From CALAGB01 sp963713965 (GTDB taxonomy: Bacteria > Chloroflexota > Chloroflexia > Thermomicrobiales > Thermomicrobiaceae), in the NCBI GenBank assembly GCA_963713965.1, contig OY970217.1, positions 2,232,001-2,296,000 on the forward strand: DNA of 64,000 bases. Reading direction: 5' to 3'. This document shows positions 8,260 to 17,340 of the stretch, in pieces. Positions within the stretch are counted from its first letter, which is position 1, and each line of letters starts with the position of its first letter. The position numbers were made by a program, and so were the translations under genes. Below the pieces are notes generated by a model. It saw only the letters and a list, made by a program, of their open reading frames with translations. It ran no database searches and was not told where the DNA came from.

Positions 8260-8580
8260 ATGCGGACGATTGAGATTGGTCTCGCCGAAACAGTGAGCGC
8301 GGTTGACGTCGAGCGGGCGCTCGCGGTGACGTGCGCGGAGATGGGGCTACGAATCGGTTTAAAGAGTACCCTGGCCAGCTATCCGGGGAGTCTTCATTGG
8401 CATTTGACGCGAGAGGATCAACGTGGAACGCTCGAGGTTACCTTCGTCCCTCAGCCGACCCGAATGTGGATCGCAGTTCACGCCAACCGGCAAAGCAGCT
8501 GGACCGACGAGGCTGTTGCTCGTTTCCCAGTACTGCTCCAGCGCTCCCTGGCGCAACCCGCATCGGAGGAGACAACCTGA
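8260..8580 (+). CDS. Hypothetical protein, 106 residues
   Basis: A small soluble protein, opening RTIEIGLAET and ending in an acidic tail. The ATG follows GAGGG by five bases. The alternating hydrophobic pattern (LHWHLTRED, GTLEVTFVP, RMWIAVHANR) suggests three or four beta strands with flanking helices, as in small polyketide-cyclase or activator-like folds, but I cannot name a family. It lies divergent from the stressosome operon and convergent with the next small gene. Confidence 0.6.
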   Translation: MRTIEIGLAETVSAVDVERALAVTCAEMGLRIGLKSTLASYPGSLHWHLTREDQRGTLEVTFVPQPTRMWIAVHANRQSSWTDEAVARFPVLLQRSLAQPASEETT

Positions 8581-8616
8581 ACCACGCACCTTGACGCTCG
8601 TCGGGTTAAGTCGCCG

Positions 8617-8817
8617 TTAGCCCTCGAAGCGGCCACTGTCGCGCAGCCACTTGAGAAACACGAGGCGCTGCCACTCAGCATCTGAGTCGAGAAACTCGGC
8701 GAACGGATATTTCTCGCTCAGAGTCTCCAGCCGATCGATGACTTCATCATCCAGGCCGCTCTGCTTGAGATCCGCTCGCGTCATGGTGGTGGCCTTCTTA
8801 TTCAGTGTCACCGCCAT
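8617..8817 (-). CDS. Hypothetical protein, 66 residues
   Basis: A short, mostly helical protein. Its start has an excellent Shine-Dalgarno, GAGAGGAGG, about six bases before the ATG. Residues 13-66 look like two amphipathic helices (RADLKQSGLDDEVIDRLE and AEWQRLVFLKWLRDSG). No family recognised. The strong ribosome site is the main support for it being real. Confidence 0.6.
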   Translation of the reverse strand: MAVTLNKKATTMTRADLKQSGLDDEVIDRLETLSEKYPFAEFLDSDAEWQRLVFLKWLRDSGRFEG

Positions 8818-9284
8818 TTCAGCCTCCTCTCACGACTGACCAGCGCATGAGACCGCTTGAACCCAGATACCTCACCATGCGCGTGAACGCACGTACGTAT
8901 CCACCAATGTGATACGTGATGTGGGCTGGATCGTGCATATGACTATCGTCACTTTCTCGCCCGAGAGCACGTTCCCGACCGGGAGATTCTGCGGGCACAC
9001 GCCAGCGGCGAAACCGGACCCAAGACGCGGCCACTGCCGCGCCGTTCCAGCCTCGTTGCATGCGTCCCATTCGTTTGACGTGGCCATTGAGATCATTCTA
9101 ACCCAGACGTACTCACCATGAGCAACCTGTACCAAACCCATGAAGCCCTCGAAGTGATACGAACCTGTAATGTCCTTGTTACCGCCGTAACGACGCCGAT
9201 ATGAGTCAACATCGAAAATATGCGATGGAGAGAGGCAATACCTGACTGTCGCAACAGTCAGCGGCCGGGAGGAAAGGTGGACCC
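8818..9284. other. Intergenic region upstream of the wall-enzyme operon
   Basis: In 467 bases no frame has a good ribosome site or family match. The clearest element is the leader hairpin at 9242-9261, listed separately. Confidence 0.4.
9242..9261 (+). promoter_or_regulatory. Perfect hairpin just before the ribosome site of the wall-enzyme operon
   Basis: CTGACTGT-CGCA-ACAGTCAG forms an 8-bp stem with a 4-base loop, ending about 23 bases before the ATG at 9285 and next to the GGAGGAAAGG ribosome site. It could be a repressor site or an RNA element affecting translation; the sequence alone does not decide. Confidence 0.5.
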
Positions 9285-10802
9285 ATGCGTCGCGGATTGG
9301 TGGCGGCGTTTCTGGTGCTGGCTCTCTTCGCGAGTGGACTCATGGCCAGTTCGGCGAACCCTGAGTCCTCGGCGCAGGTAGGTGCCACGCGGGCGACGAG
9401 TCCGTCCACTTCAACGGGCGCTATTCAGTCTCCAGCAACACCCGGATCAAGTGTGTCGTTCACGGCGGTCTCCACCTGGGATGGACTCCGTGGCGAGCTC
9501 ACGGCGCTCGTCGCGGGATGGGGTGGACAGAACGCGGTCAGCGTCACTGACCTTCAAGCCGGGCAGACCATCTCGATCAACGGCGCGCGTCCACAGCTGG
9601 CAGCCTGCACGATCAAGATACCGATGATGATGGTTGTGGCACACGACATTGAGGCCGGCCGCTACACCGCGGCGGAAGTCGAACCATACGTCCTATCCGC
9701 CATGGGTCCCAGCAACACGGCGCCCGCTCGGGAGCTGATTCGCCTTGCCGGCGATGGTGACATCGGCGTGGGCATCAACCGTATCAATGAACTGATGCAG
9801 TCGTTAGGCATGACGCATTCGGTCATCGCCCATCCTCCCGGTTATTCATGGGAGTCGTATGGCTACGGCGACGAGAATCTGCTGACAAGCGACGACCTCA
9901 ACCTATTGCTGACCAAGCTCTATCGAGGAGAGGCGCTCTCGCCATGGGCCACGAACTACGTCCTCTGGAGCATGTCCCTCGCGCCTGATTGGGTGAATCA
10001 GTCGCTCGGCGGCCCTCTGCCTGACGACGTCACGCTCTATCACAAGTTTGGCCAGCTCTACGACCCTGAGAACACCTGGAATGACGGCGGCATCGCCGAA
10101 TTCAAGCGCAACGGCACCACCTACGCCTACGCCATCACCTATCTCGGCAGCTATGACTCCAGCTGGCAGTCTTCCTACACCCACGCTTATCAGGCCTCGG
10201 CGACCGCCTGGAGGTACTTCAACGCGGTTTACACGGGTGATCAACCAGGGAGCCTGCCCGACGTTCGCTACTTCCCCGAAACCGGATTCAGCCTCGGAGG
10301 AGGTTTCCTGCGCTACTGGCAGAACTTCGGCGGCTTGGCGACCTTCGGCTATCCGATCAGCGGCGAGATCCAGGAGCGCAATCCAGCCGATGGCAAGACC
10401 TACGCAGTGCAGTACTTCGAACGAGCACGGTTCGAATGGCATCCCGGTGCGTGGCCCGAGCGCTATGACGTCGAGCTTGGCCTGTTAGGAGTGACCGTAG
10501 CGAATCAGAACGGGCTGACCGGTACCGCGCCTTTCAGACCGGTGCTGGCCGGGAGCGACGCAAGCTGCACCTACTTCGCCGCGACGGGTCACCGGCTCTG
10601 TTTCGGCTTCCGCGACTTCTGGCAAGCGCACGGGGGTCTGGCGATTCTCGGCTATCCCATCAGCGAGGAATTCGTCGAGAACGGCTACACGGTTCAGTAC
10701 TTCGAACGACAATGCCTGGAGTATCACCCGGAGAACTCAGACCCCTGGACGGTCCTTGGCGGACTGCTCGGGCGGCAAGTGTGGAACGCATCACACCAAT
10801 AG
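9285..10802 (+). CDS. Secreted class A beta-lactamase-fold protein with two C-terminal wall-type repeats
   Basis: A 505-residue exported protein. Residues 1-25 are a signal peptide, 26-60 a Ser/Thr-rich linker, ~70-315 a beta-lactamase/transpeptidase-like domain, and ~325-505 two copies of a ~65-residue repeat (YFPETGFSLGGGF...FGYPI...VQYFER). The catalytic motifs are altered. The SxxK position reads Cys108-Thr-Ile-Lys111, the SDN position reads PSN (residues 142-144), and KTG reads KFG (254-256). The lysines are kept, but the nucleophilic Ser is Cys. It is probably a wall-binding or sensing protein, or a thiol variant, rather than a beta-lactamase. The gene is 18 bases upstream of an L,D-transpeptidase with the same repeats. 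The start is supported by GGAGGAAAGG. Confidence 0.8.
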   Translation: MRRGLVAAFLVLALFASGLMASSANPESSAQVGATRATSPSTSTGAIQSPATPGSSVSFTAVSTWDGLRGELTALVAGWGGQNAVSVTDLQAGQTISINGARPQLAACTIKIPMMMVVAHDIEAGRYTAAEVEPYVLSAMGPSNTAPARELIRLAGDGDIGVGINRINELMQSLGMTHSVIAHPPGYSWESYGYGDENLLTSDDLNLLLTKLYRGEALSPWATNYVLWSMSLAPDWVNQSLGGPLPDDVTLYHKFGQLYDPENTWNDGGIAEFKRNGTTYAYAITYLGSYDSSWQSSYTHAYQASATAWRYFNAVYTGDQPGSLPDVRYFPETGFSLGGGFLRYWQNFGGLATFGYPISGEIQERNPADGKTYAVQYFERARFEWHPGAWPERYDVELGLLGVTVANQNGLTGTAPFRPVLAGSDASCTYFAATGHRLCFGFRDFWQAHGGLAILGYPISEEFVENGYTVQYFERQCLEYHPENSDPWTVLGGLLGRQVWNASHQ

Positions 10803-10820
10803 GACGAGGAGGGTATACGC

Positions 10821-11984
10821 ATGTTCAGCGTTGAAAGAGTTCCAGGGTTTATTGGCAACGGTTCATCCTTGGTTCGTCGTGGTTCGCTGCGATTCGTCAT
10901 AGCGGCCGTGCTGGCAGTATTGCTTGCCGTGACTGGTCTGCCCTTATTCTCGGCGTCGGCCGCGTCGCTTGGCCCCGACCGCGTCTACTTCTCGCAGACG
11001 GGACATTACCTCAGCTACGGCTTCCTCGAGTATTGGCGAGCAAACGGCGGTCTGATGCAGTTCGGTTATCCGATCACGGAAGAGCTCAGCCGCAACGGGC
11101 TCTCAGTCCAGTACTTCGAACGGGCGGTCTTCGAGTATCACGCCGACGCGCCAGCTGGCTGGAAGGTGCAGCTCGAGCGGCTCGGCGCCGAGCAGACGGC
11201 GTCCCGGATGAACGAAGCGGCGTTCAAGTCGATTACCGGGACGAGCGACGCGAGCAGCACCTATTTCGCGCAGACCGGTCACACCCTCTCCAATGGCTTC
11301 CGCACGTATTGGCAGGAGCATGGCGGGCTGCGGATCTTCGGCTATCCGATCAGCCAGGAATTCAGTGAAGGCGGCTACACGGTCCAGTATTTCGAGCGAG
11401 CCCGCTTCGAATACCACCCGAACAACCCGTCGCAGTACCAGGTGTTGCTTGGACTCCTCGGGAACAGCGCGGCCAACACGGCCAAGGTGGACCGCTCACG
11501 GGTCGCGCAGAACACCATGATCCCCGAGTACGATCCGTCTCTCTGGTACGTGGCGGTTCCGGATATCTATCGACCGGAGGCTCGCACGGCTCCGACCGGC
11601 GCTCCAGTAACGCAGGCCAAATGGATCGAGGTCGATCTCTCGGCCCAGCATCTGTGGACGTGGCAGTATGACCAGGTCCTCTTCAGCACGGCAGTCTCTA
11701 CCGGGACGTATCTGCATCCGACGCCGACCGGCATGTTCCACATCTACGCCAAGTACGCGGCGGACGACATGACCGGAGGAACACTCGGCTCACCCGACTA
11801 TTACTACCTGCCGGATGTGCCCTACACGATGTATTTCTACGAGGCATACGCGTTGCATGGCACCTACTGGCACCACAATTTCGGCACGCCGATGAGTCAT
11901 GGCTGTGTTAACCTGCCGACCCCGGCCGCCGAGTGGATCTTCGGTTGGGCACCGATCGGCACGACGGTCTGGATCCACCAGTAA
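10821..11984 (+). CDS. L,D-transpeptidase (YkuD) with two N-terminal wall-type repeats
   Basis: A 387-residue exported enzyme. An N-terminal hydrophobic signal ends near residue 50. Two repeats follow at ~52-120 and ~135-215 (YFSQTGHYLSYGF...FGYPI...VQYFER and YFAQTGHTLSNGF...). The YkuD domain occupies ~265-387. The catalytic signature is complete: HGTYWHHNFG followed by SHGCVNL, with the nucleophile Cys362. L,D-transpeptidases make 3-3 crosslinks in peptidoglycan or attach proteins to it. The ATG at 10821 has GAGGAGGG upstream. It is cotranscribed with the beta-lactamase-fold gene, and the shared repeat suggests both are targeted to the same surface. Confidence 0.9.
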   Translation: MFSVERVPGFIGNGSSLVRRGSLRFVIAAVLAVLLAVTGLPLFSASAASLGPDRVYFSQTGHYLSYGFLEYWRANGGLMQFGYPITEELSRNGLSVQYFERAVFEYHADAPAGWKVQLERLGAEQTASRMNEAAFKSITGTSDASSTYFAQTGHTLSNGFRTYWQEHGGLRIFGYPISQEFSEGGYTVQYFERARFEYHPNNPSQYQVLLGLLGNSAANTAKVDRSRVAQNTMIPEYDPSLWYVAVPDIYRPEARTAPTGAPVTQAKWIEVDLSAQHLWTWQYDQVLFSTAVSTGTYLHPTPTGMFHIYAKYAADDMTGGTLGSPDYYYLPDVPYTMYFYEAYALHGTYWHHNFGTPMSHGCVNLPTPAAEWIFGWAPIGTTVWIHQ

Positions 11985-12103
11985 ACGAGGACGTGACGAC
12001 TGATACGCGAATGATCTTGGGAGGACCATTCGTCCTCCCGATTTCATCCCATACGATCGACCTAAGCAGTACATCTCGACGTCAGCCGGTATCGATCATC
12101 GCG

Positions 12104-12622
12104 CTATACCCGCCCACGATAGACGTCCGCCAACCAGGTCTGTTTGTCAGCTTCGGCTCGATCGGAGAAAAGGTAGCGATGCCAGGCCATGCGCTCGTGA
12201 CAGAGGACGCCCATCTCCCAGACACAGGCGCCGGGCACGTCCTCACCGCTGGTGTCGATACGTGCGAACGGTTCGGATGTCGACAGATCCTTGATGTAGT
12301 GCCGCAGCCACAGCTCGTTGCGGCCCCGCCAGACCCCGGCGATCACGAAGGCGTGGGTGGTACTCAGGTGGATCAATGCGATGTTGAGGCCGTATTCAGG
12401 ATCCCAGCGTCCAGCCGAGACCGCATCGGCGATGAGTGCACGCCCCTCCTGATCCATCTCGTCCGGCATACTCTCGCCGACGCGCCGGACGTGGTACCAC
12501 TTGAAGACCGCCTTCGGCAGCGCCAACGGCTCGCATGGCGTCGCCTCGCGCCATTCATGTTCGTATGGCGTGCCCAGGTTACCGAAGTCAGCGAGCACGA
12601 GTGAGGTGGAGTTGGTCGCCAC
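12104..12622 (-). CDS. Hypothetical protein, 172 residues
   Basis: A soluble protein starting at a GTG with GAGGAG six bases upstream. It is Trp- and His-rich (HEWREATP, FKWYHVRR, GVWRGRNELWLRHY, CHERMAWHRYLF). No membrane segment or signal. I do not recognise the family. The next gene on the minus strand (start 13117) lies 12 bases upstream, so the two form an operon. Confidence 0.65.
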   Translation of the reverse strand: MATNSTSLVLADFGNLGTPYEHEWREATPCEPLALPKAVFKWYHVRRVGESMPDEMDQEGRALIADAVSAGRWDPEYGLNIALIHLSTTHAFVIAGVWRGRNELWLRHYIKDLSTSEPFARIDTSGEDVPGACVWEMGVLCHERMAWHRYLFSDRAEADKQTWLADVYRGRV

Positions 12623-12634
12623 GATCGTCTCCTC

Positions 12635-13117
12635 TCAAACTGAATCGGTTCGCGTGAACGTCATGGTCCAGTTTGTCTCCCACTTATCGCCTTGGTCGGT
12701 CGAAAACGCTTGCTCCCAACGGGCGGAGTCCGGTCCGTCGTGGCTCCAGCGGAAGCGAACCAGCACGTCCTGATCGCCTTCCTTGTCGCGTCCGTAGAAC
12801 TCTCCGACGCCATCCACGAATTCTCCCACTACCGGCGGGAGGAGCCGTGCGCCGCCGGTATCGGCCCAGTAGATGCTCCACTTGCCGGACTCGCGGTCGA
12901 ACAGACGCAGCGAATAGCCCTCGAAGCCTCCTTGCCAATTCGTGCGAAGGCTGTCCGCATTCCCGAGACCATTCAAGATCGACTCACAGCGGCCCTCGGC
13001 CTCAAACCGCTCCCATTCGTTGCTGTTGGTCAGTCGAGATGTCAGCCGTTCATTGACCACGTTCCAGGAGCCGTGGAAGAAGTCGAAGTCGCGTTCGCCG
13101 GGATGCTCGTCGTACAT
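12635..13117 (-). CDS. DUF1579-like protein (lipocalin-type beta barrel)
   Basis: A 160-residue soluble protein. The N-terminus DFDFFHGSWNVVNERL and later GRCESILNGLGNAD, SLRLFD, GKWSIYWAD and GEFYGRD are the ordered strand motifs of DUF1579-type proteins. These fold as small lipocalin-like barrels and often occur as unannotated genes in soil bacteria. Function unknown. First gene of a two-gene minus-strand operon. Confidence 0.65.
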   Translation of the reverse strand: MYDEHPGERDFDFFHGSWNVVNERLTSRLTNSNEWERFEAEGRCESILNGLGNADSLRTNWQGGFEGYSLRLFDRESGKWSIYWADTGGARLLPPVVGEFVDGVGEFYGRDKEGDQDVLVRFRWSHDGPDSARWEQAFSTDQGDKWETNWTMTFTRTDSV

Positions 13118-13791
13118 GGATCCGATGCCCTCTCGCTATGGCGTGCAGTGGAGCGCCGTTCGCCCCCAACTTCACCATAAGCCGATCGATCCACGGGTCG
13201 AGAGCCACTTCAGCACATATGTGCGGATCCACTCGTCAGAGGTTGATTATTAACGACATGTGGTGCACTGGAAGCCGATTGGGGCTCGAAGTGGGGTCAA
13301 CACTACATATTGTGGTCGGTTCGAGAGCAATCGGGGCCAAAAACTGACTGAAATGCACAGGCCTTTTGACGGCTGAGGGGGCTTGTCAACCCGAAAGTGG
13401 CGAATTAGACTCGAAGAGGGCCGTACGTACAGATCGGATGTTCGGGCAAATCGTGACTATGAGGCAATGTCTGGACAGAGAGACACACGGCTGCTACACT
13501 AGATGTTGCGGTTCACCTGGCATTCAGCACAAGATCTTGCTGAGAGAGTCCTTCGGCCGCGAGCCGCGCCCAGCACAATGCAATACGATTGCCGACATAG
13601 CGCTTCACGCACGCCGGCAACCGCGGCGCATTCGTGATTTGGGACTATTGTCTCATCTGGGAACGCAGTGTGCGTTAGCGAAACGTTAAGTCTTCGCCGA
13701 AAACCTGGGCGCTCGTTAATGGGATGGACGGCGCTCATCTGGTGCAGCGGAGCTGGGCAGACCGGTAGGTAGTAGCGATTGAAGGGGCCGC
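13118..13791. other. Long upstream region of nrdJ
   Basis: In 674 bases no gene is supported. TACACT at 13496 could be a -10 element and would give a leader of nearly 290 bases. A hairpin AACGCA-GTG-TGCGTT lies near 13663-13677. The regulated gene uses cobalamin, but I cannot find the conserved core of a cobalamin riboswitch. A possible NrdR box is listed separately. Confidence 0.35.
13300..13315. promoter_or_regulatory. Possible NrdR box
   Basis: The 16-mer ACACTACATATTGTGG resembles NrdR boxes (ACAC-w-ATAT-...-TGTGT type). It is single rather than paired and lies almost 480 bases before nrdJ, so the call is weak. Confidence 0.25.
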
Positions 13792-16700
13792 ATGCAGGAG
13801 CGCGAAACGCGGAAGCAGGCACCGGCGCGAACGAAGAATCGAAAGGGGAAGGGGCTCCGCGTTCAACGCCACTTCACCCGGCAAGGACAGGACCCGTTCG
13901 ACACCATCGCCTGGGCCAGTCGCACCTCGAGGATTGCCAATCCGGACGGATCGGTGGTCTTCGAGATGAAGGATGCCGAGATTCCGGCCTCCTGGTCGCA
14001 GGTGGCGACCGACATCATGGTCTCGAAATACTTCCGCAAGGCGGGTGTTCCCCAGTATGACGATGCGGGCGAGCCGCTGCTGGATGAAAACGGCAAACCG
14101 GTCCTCGGCGCCGAGCGGAGCGCCAAGCAAGTCATCAACCGTCTGGCCGGCACCTGGCGCTTCTGGGGCGAGCAGAACGGGTACTTCGCCTCCAGTGACG
14201 ACGCGGCGATCTTCGAGGATGAGCTGAAGTACATGCTCGTTCATCAGATGGCGGCGCCGAACTCGCCACAGTGGTTCAACACCGGCCTGCACTGGGCCTA
14301 TGGCATCAGCGGCCCGGCTCAGGGGCACGCCTACGTCGATCCCGCCATTGGTGAAGTGGTCAGATCGACCGACGCATACAGCCGTCCGACCCCGCACGCG
14401 TGCTTCATTCAGTCAGTCAACGACGACCTTATTAATGAAGGCGGCATCTTCGACCTGGTGACTCGTGAGGCGCGCGTCTTCAAGTACGGCTCCGGTTCCG
14501 GCACCAACTTCTCGATGATCCGAGCCGAGGGAGAGCCCCTCTCCGGTGGCGGTACGTCCTCCGGCTTGATGAGCTTCCTCAAGATCTTCGACCGTGCGGC
14601 CGGCGCCATCAAGAGTGGTGGCACCACACGGCGCGCCGCCAAGATGGTGGTGATCGACATCGATCATCCCGACATCGAGAAGTTCGTTATGTGGAAGGCC
14701 GAAGAGGAGCAGAAGGTCGCCGCGTTGATCGCCGCCGGCTATTCCAGCGACTTCAACGGCGAGGCCTACGCCACCGTCTCGGGCCAGAACTCGAACAACT
14801 CCGTGCGCATCACCGACGATTTCATCAAGGCCGTCCAGAACGACGAAGAGTGGGAGCTGCGCTGGCGGACCGACGGCCGCGTCATCCGTACCGTGCGGGC
14901 GCGCGACCTGTGGGACAAGATCGCCGACGCCGCCTGGCAGTGCGCCGATCCCGGTATCCAGTACGACACGACCATCAATGACTGGCACACATCGCCGGCG
15001 TCAGGCCGCATCAACGCGTCCAACCCGTGCTCCGAATACATGTTCCTGGACAACACGGCGTGCAACCTGGCCTCGCTCAACCTGATGACCTTCTACGACA
15101 GCGAGACCCAGACCTTCGATCTGGACGCCTACAAGCACGCCATTCGCCTCTGGACGTTCGTGCTGGAGATCAGCGTACTGATGGCCCAGTTCCCGAGCGA
15201 CGAGATCGCGCGGCTGAGCTACGAGTTCCGCACGCTCGGCCTCGGCTACGCCAACCTTGGCTCGCTCCTGATGCGTATGGGCCTGCCGTACGACTCCGAC
15301 AAGGCACGCGCGGTCGCTGGCGCGGTCACGGCCATCCTGACGGGCGAGTCCTACGCTGCCTCGGCCGAGATGGCCGCCGAACTCGGACCGTTCCCGTCTT
15401 ATCCGCTGAACCGGGACGCGATGCTGCGGGTCATCCGCAACCATCGCCGGGCCGCCTACAACGCGCAGGAAGGCGAGTACGAGACCCTCTCGGTCACGCC
15501 GGTGCCGCTCGATCCTGAGCTCTGCCCGGCAGACATGCTGCAGGCGTCCCGCGCTGCTTGGGATCGAGCGCTGGAGCTTGGCGAGCAGCACGGCTATCGC
15601 AACGCTCAGGCAACGCTGCTGGCGCCGACTGGCACTATTGGCCTTCTGATGGACTGCGACACCACCGGAGTCGAGCCCGACTTCTCACTGGTGAAGTTCA
15701 AGAAACTCTCCGGCGGTGGCTACTTCAAGATCGCCAACCAGGCGATCGCCCCAGCCCTCAAAGCATTGGGTTACGATCAGGCGCAGATCGACGACATCCT
15801 GCGCTACGTGCTCGGTTCCCTCTCGCTCGAGGGCACGCCGCACATCAACCGCGAGTCCCTCAAGGAGCGCGGATTTACCGACATCGACGTCGAGCGCATC
15901 GAGAAGGTGCTGCCGACCGTCTTCGAGCTCTCCTTCGCGTTCAACGCCTGGACGTTGGGTGAGGAAGCCATGGAGCGGTTGGGCATCACCAAGGAGCAGT
16001 GGCAGAAGCCCGACTTCCGCCTGCTGCGTACGCTCGGCTTCACGCAGCAGCAGATCGACGAGGCCAACGACGTGGTCTGCGGCATGCAGACCATCGAGGG
16101 CGCGCCGCATCTCAAGGCTGAGCACCTACCGGTCTTCGACTGCGCCAACCGGGGCGGCAAACATGGCAAGCGCTTCATTCATCATTCCGGGCACATCCGT
16201 ATGATGGCCGCGGTGCAGCCGTTCCTCTCCGGCGCCAGCTCCAAGACGATCAACATGCCGAACGAGGTGACAGTCGACGACATCAAAGAGGCCTACATGT
16301 CTTCCTGGCGGCTTGGCCTGAAGGCCATGGCGCTCTACCGTGACGGCTCCAAGCTGTCGCAGCCGCTCTCCTCCAAGAGCAAAGATGAGAAGGAAGACGT
16401 CAAGGCTGAGGCTGAAGCGGCACCGGTCGAGACGCGCGTGGTGGTGGTCGAGAAGCCGATCCGCCGGCCGATGCCGGCTAAGCGCCACGGCTTCACACAG
16501 GAAGGCCGTCTGGCCGGCCACAAGATCTACCTGCGCACCGGCGAGTATGCCGACGGCACATTGGGCGAGATCTTCATCGACATGCACAAAGAGGGCGCGG
16601 CCTTCCGCAGCTTGATGAACTGCTTCGCCATCGCCATCTCCAAGGGTCTGCAATACGGCGTGCCGCTGGAGGAGTTCGTCGACACCTTCACTTTCCAGCG

Positions 16701-17226
16701 CTTCGAGCCGCAGGGGATGGTTGAGGGACACCCGAACATCAAGATGTCGACTTCGATCATCGACTACGTCTTCCGCGTGCTGGGCTACGAATATCTCAAT
16801 CGCACCGACTTCGTGCAGGTGAAGCCGATTCATGCCGACGTCGATGATGAGATGGACGGCGGGGACGAACCAGAGGAGAGCCACACACCGGCAACGACCT
16901 CTCAGTCTGAGGTGGAGTCTGTCCAGGCGCCCTCACCACAGGCCGCGGCGGCGATCGCCACCAAGGTGGAGAATGGCTACCACACGAACGGCCTGAACGG
17001 GAGCAATGGTTCCAACGGCAATGGGCACGACAAGGCGCAGGTTGCGGCTGAGTACGTCACCATCGCCCAGACGGCGGAGCTTCCGCAGTTCGACGGCGGT
17101 ATGAACGAGCAGCTTTCGCAGATGATGGGCGACGCCCCGTTCTGCGACGTCTGCGGCCACATCACCATCCGCAACGGCTCCTGCTACAAGTGCCTCAACT
17201 GCGGCAACAGCCTGGGGTGCTCGTAG
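13792..17226 (+). CDS. nrdJ: Vitamin B12-dependent (class II) ribonucleotide reductase
   Basis: A 1144-residue NrdJ that reduces ribonucleotides with an adenosylcobalamin-generated thiyl radical. Visible landmarks: the first redox Cys in PHACFIQSVND (Cys204), the finger-loop NPCSEYMFLDNTACNLASL (Cys413), the second redox Cys in LLMDCDTTG (Cys622) followed by the class II stretch VEPDFSLVKFKKLSGGGYF, and a TSCPD-like region around residues 900-1000 (YADGTLGEIFIDMHKEG). The tail is a low-complexity Asn/Gly linker and a C-terminal zinc ribbon (CDVC, CYKC, CGNSLGC). It lacks an N-terminal ATP-cone. The ATG follows GAAGGGG. No NrdA/B is nearby, so this may be the main aerobic dNTP source. Confidence 0.96.
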   Translation: MQERETRKQAPARTKNRKGKGLRVQRHFTRQGQDPFDTIAWASRTSRIANPDGSVVFEMKDAEIPASWSQVATDIMVSKYFRKAGVPQYDDAGEPLLDENGKPVLGAERSAKQVINRLAGTWRFWGEQNGYFASSDDAAIFEDELKYMLVHQMAAPNSPQWFNTGLHWAYGISGPAQGHAYVDPAIGEVVRSTDAYSRPTPHACFIQSVNDDLINEGGIFDLVTREARVFKYGSGSGTNFSMIRAEGEPLSGGGTSSGLMSFLKIFDRAAGAIKSGGTTRRAAKMVVIDIDHPDIEKFVMWKAEEEQKVAALIAAGYSSDFNGEAYATVSGQNSNNSVRITDDFIKAVQNDEEWELRWRTDGRVIRTVRARDLWDKIADAAWQCADPGIQYDTTINDWHTSPASGRINASNPCSEYMFLDNTACNLASLNLMTFYDSETQTFDLDAYKHAIRLWTFVLEISVLMAQFPSDEIARLSYEFRTLGLGYANLGSLLMRMGLPYDSDKARAVAGAVTAILTGESYAASAEMAAELGPFPSYPLNRDAMLRVIRNHRRAAYNAQEGEYETLSVTPVPLDPELCPADMLQASRAAWDRALELGEQHGYRNAQATLLAPTGTIGLLMDCDTTGVEPDFSLVKFKKLSGGGYFKIANQAIAPALKALGYDQAQIDDILRYVLGSLSLEGTPHINRESLKERGFTDIDVERIEKVLPTVFELSFAFNAWTLGEEAMERLGITKEQWQKPDFRLLRTLGFTQQQIDEANDVVCGMQTIEGAPHLKAEHLPVFDCANRGGKHGKRFIHHSGHIRMMAAVQPFLSGASSKTINMPNEVTVDDIKEAYMSSWRLGLKAMALYRDGSKLSQPLSSKSKDEKEDVKAEAEAAPVETRVVVVEKPIRRPMPAKRHGFTQEGRLAGHKIYLRTGEYADGTLGEIFIDMHKEGAAFRSLMNCFAIAISKGLQYGVPLEEFVDTFTFQRFEPQGMVEGHPNIKMSTSIIDYVFRVLGYEYLNRTDFVQVKPIHADVDDEMDGGDEPEESHTPATTSQSEVESVQAPSPQAAAAIATKVENGYHTNGLNGSNGSNGNGHDKAQVAAEYVTIAQTAELPQFDGGMNEQLSQMMGDAPFCDVCGHITIRNGSCYKCLNCGNSLGCS

Positions 17227-17340
17227 GTCGCTCGCGACGTCATCAGTAACGCATGCACGGGGTTTGAGGTCATCTCGGACCCCGCTTCATTTCTGGCTGC
17301 TGCTACACTCTCAGCAATGACCCTCGACTGGAGACGACCA

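Noticed and set aside
8819..9141. Several short frames on both strands upstream of the wall operon
   Set aside because: None has a proper ribosome site or conserved motif.
13505..13791. Cobalamin riboswitch before nrdJ
   Set aside because: Neither the GCCACTG box nor the conserved B12-box core could be found by eye; a covariance scan would be decisive.
13735..16884. Long antisense open frames inside nrdJ
   Set aside because: They mirror codon bias of a high-GC gene, lack ribosome sites and encode no recognisable motifs.
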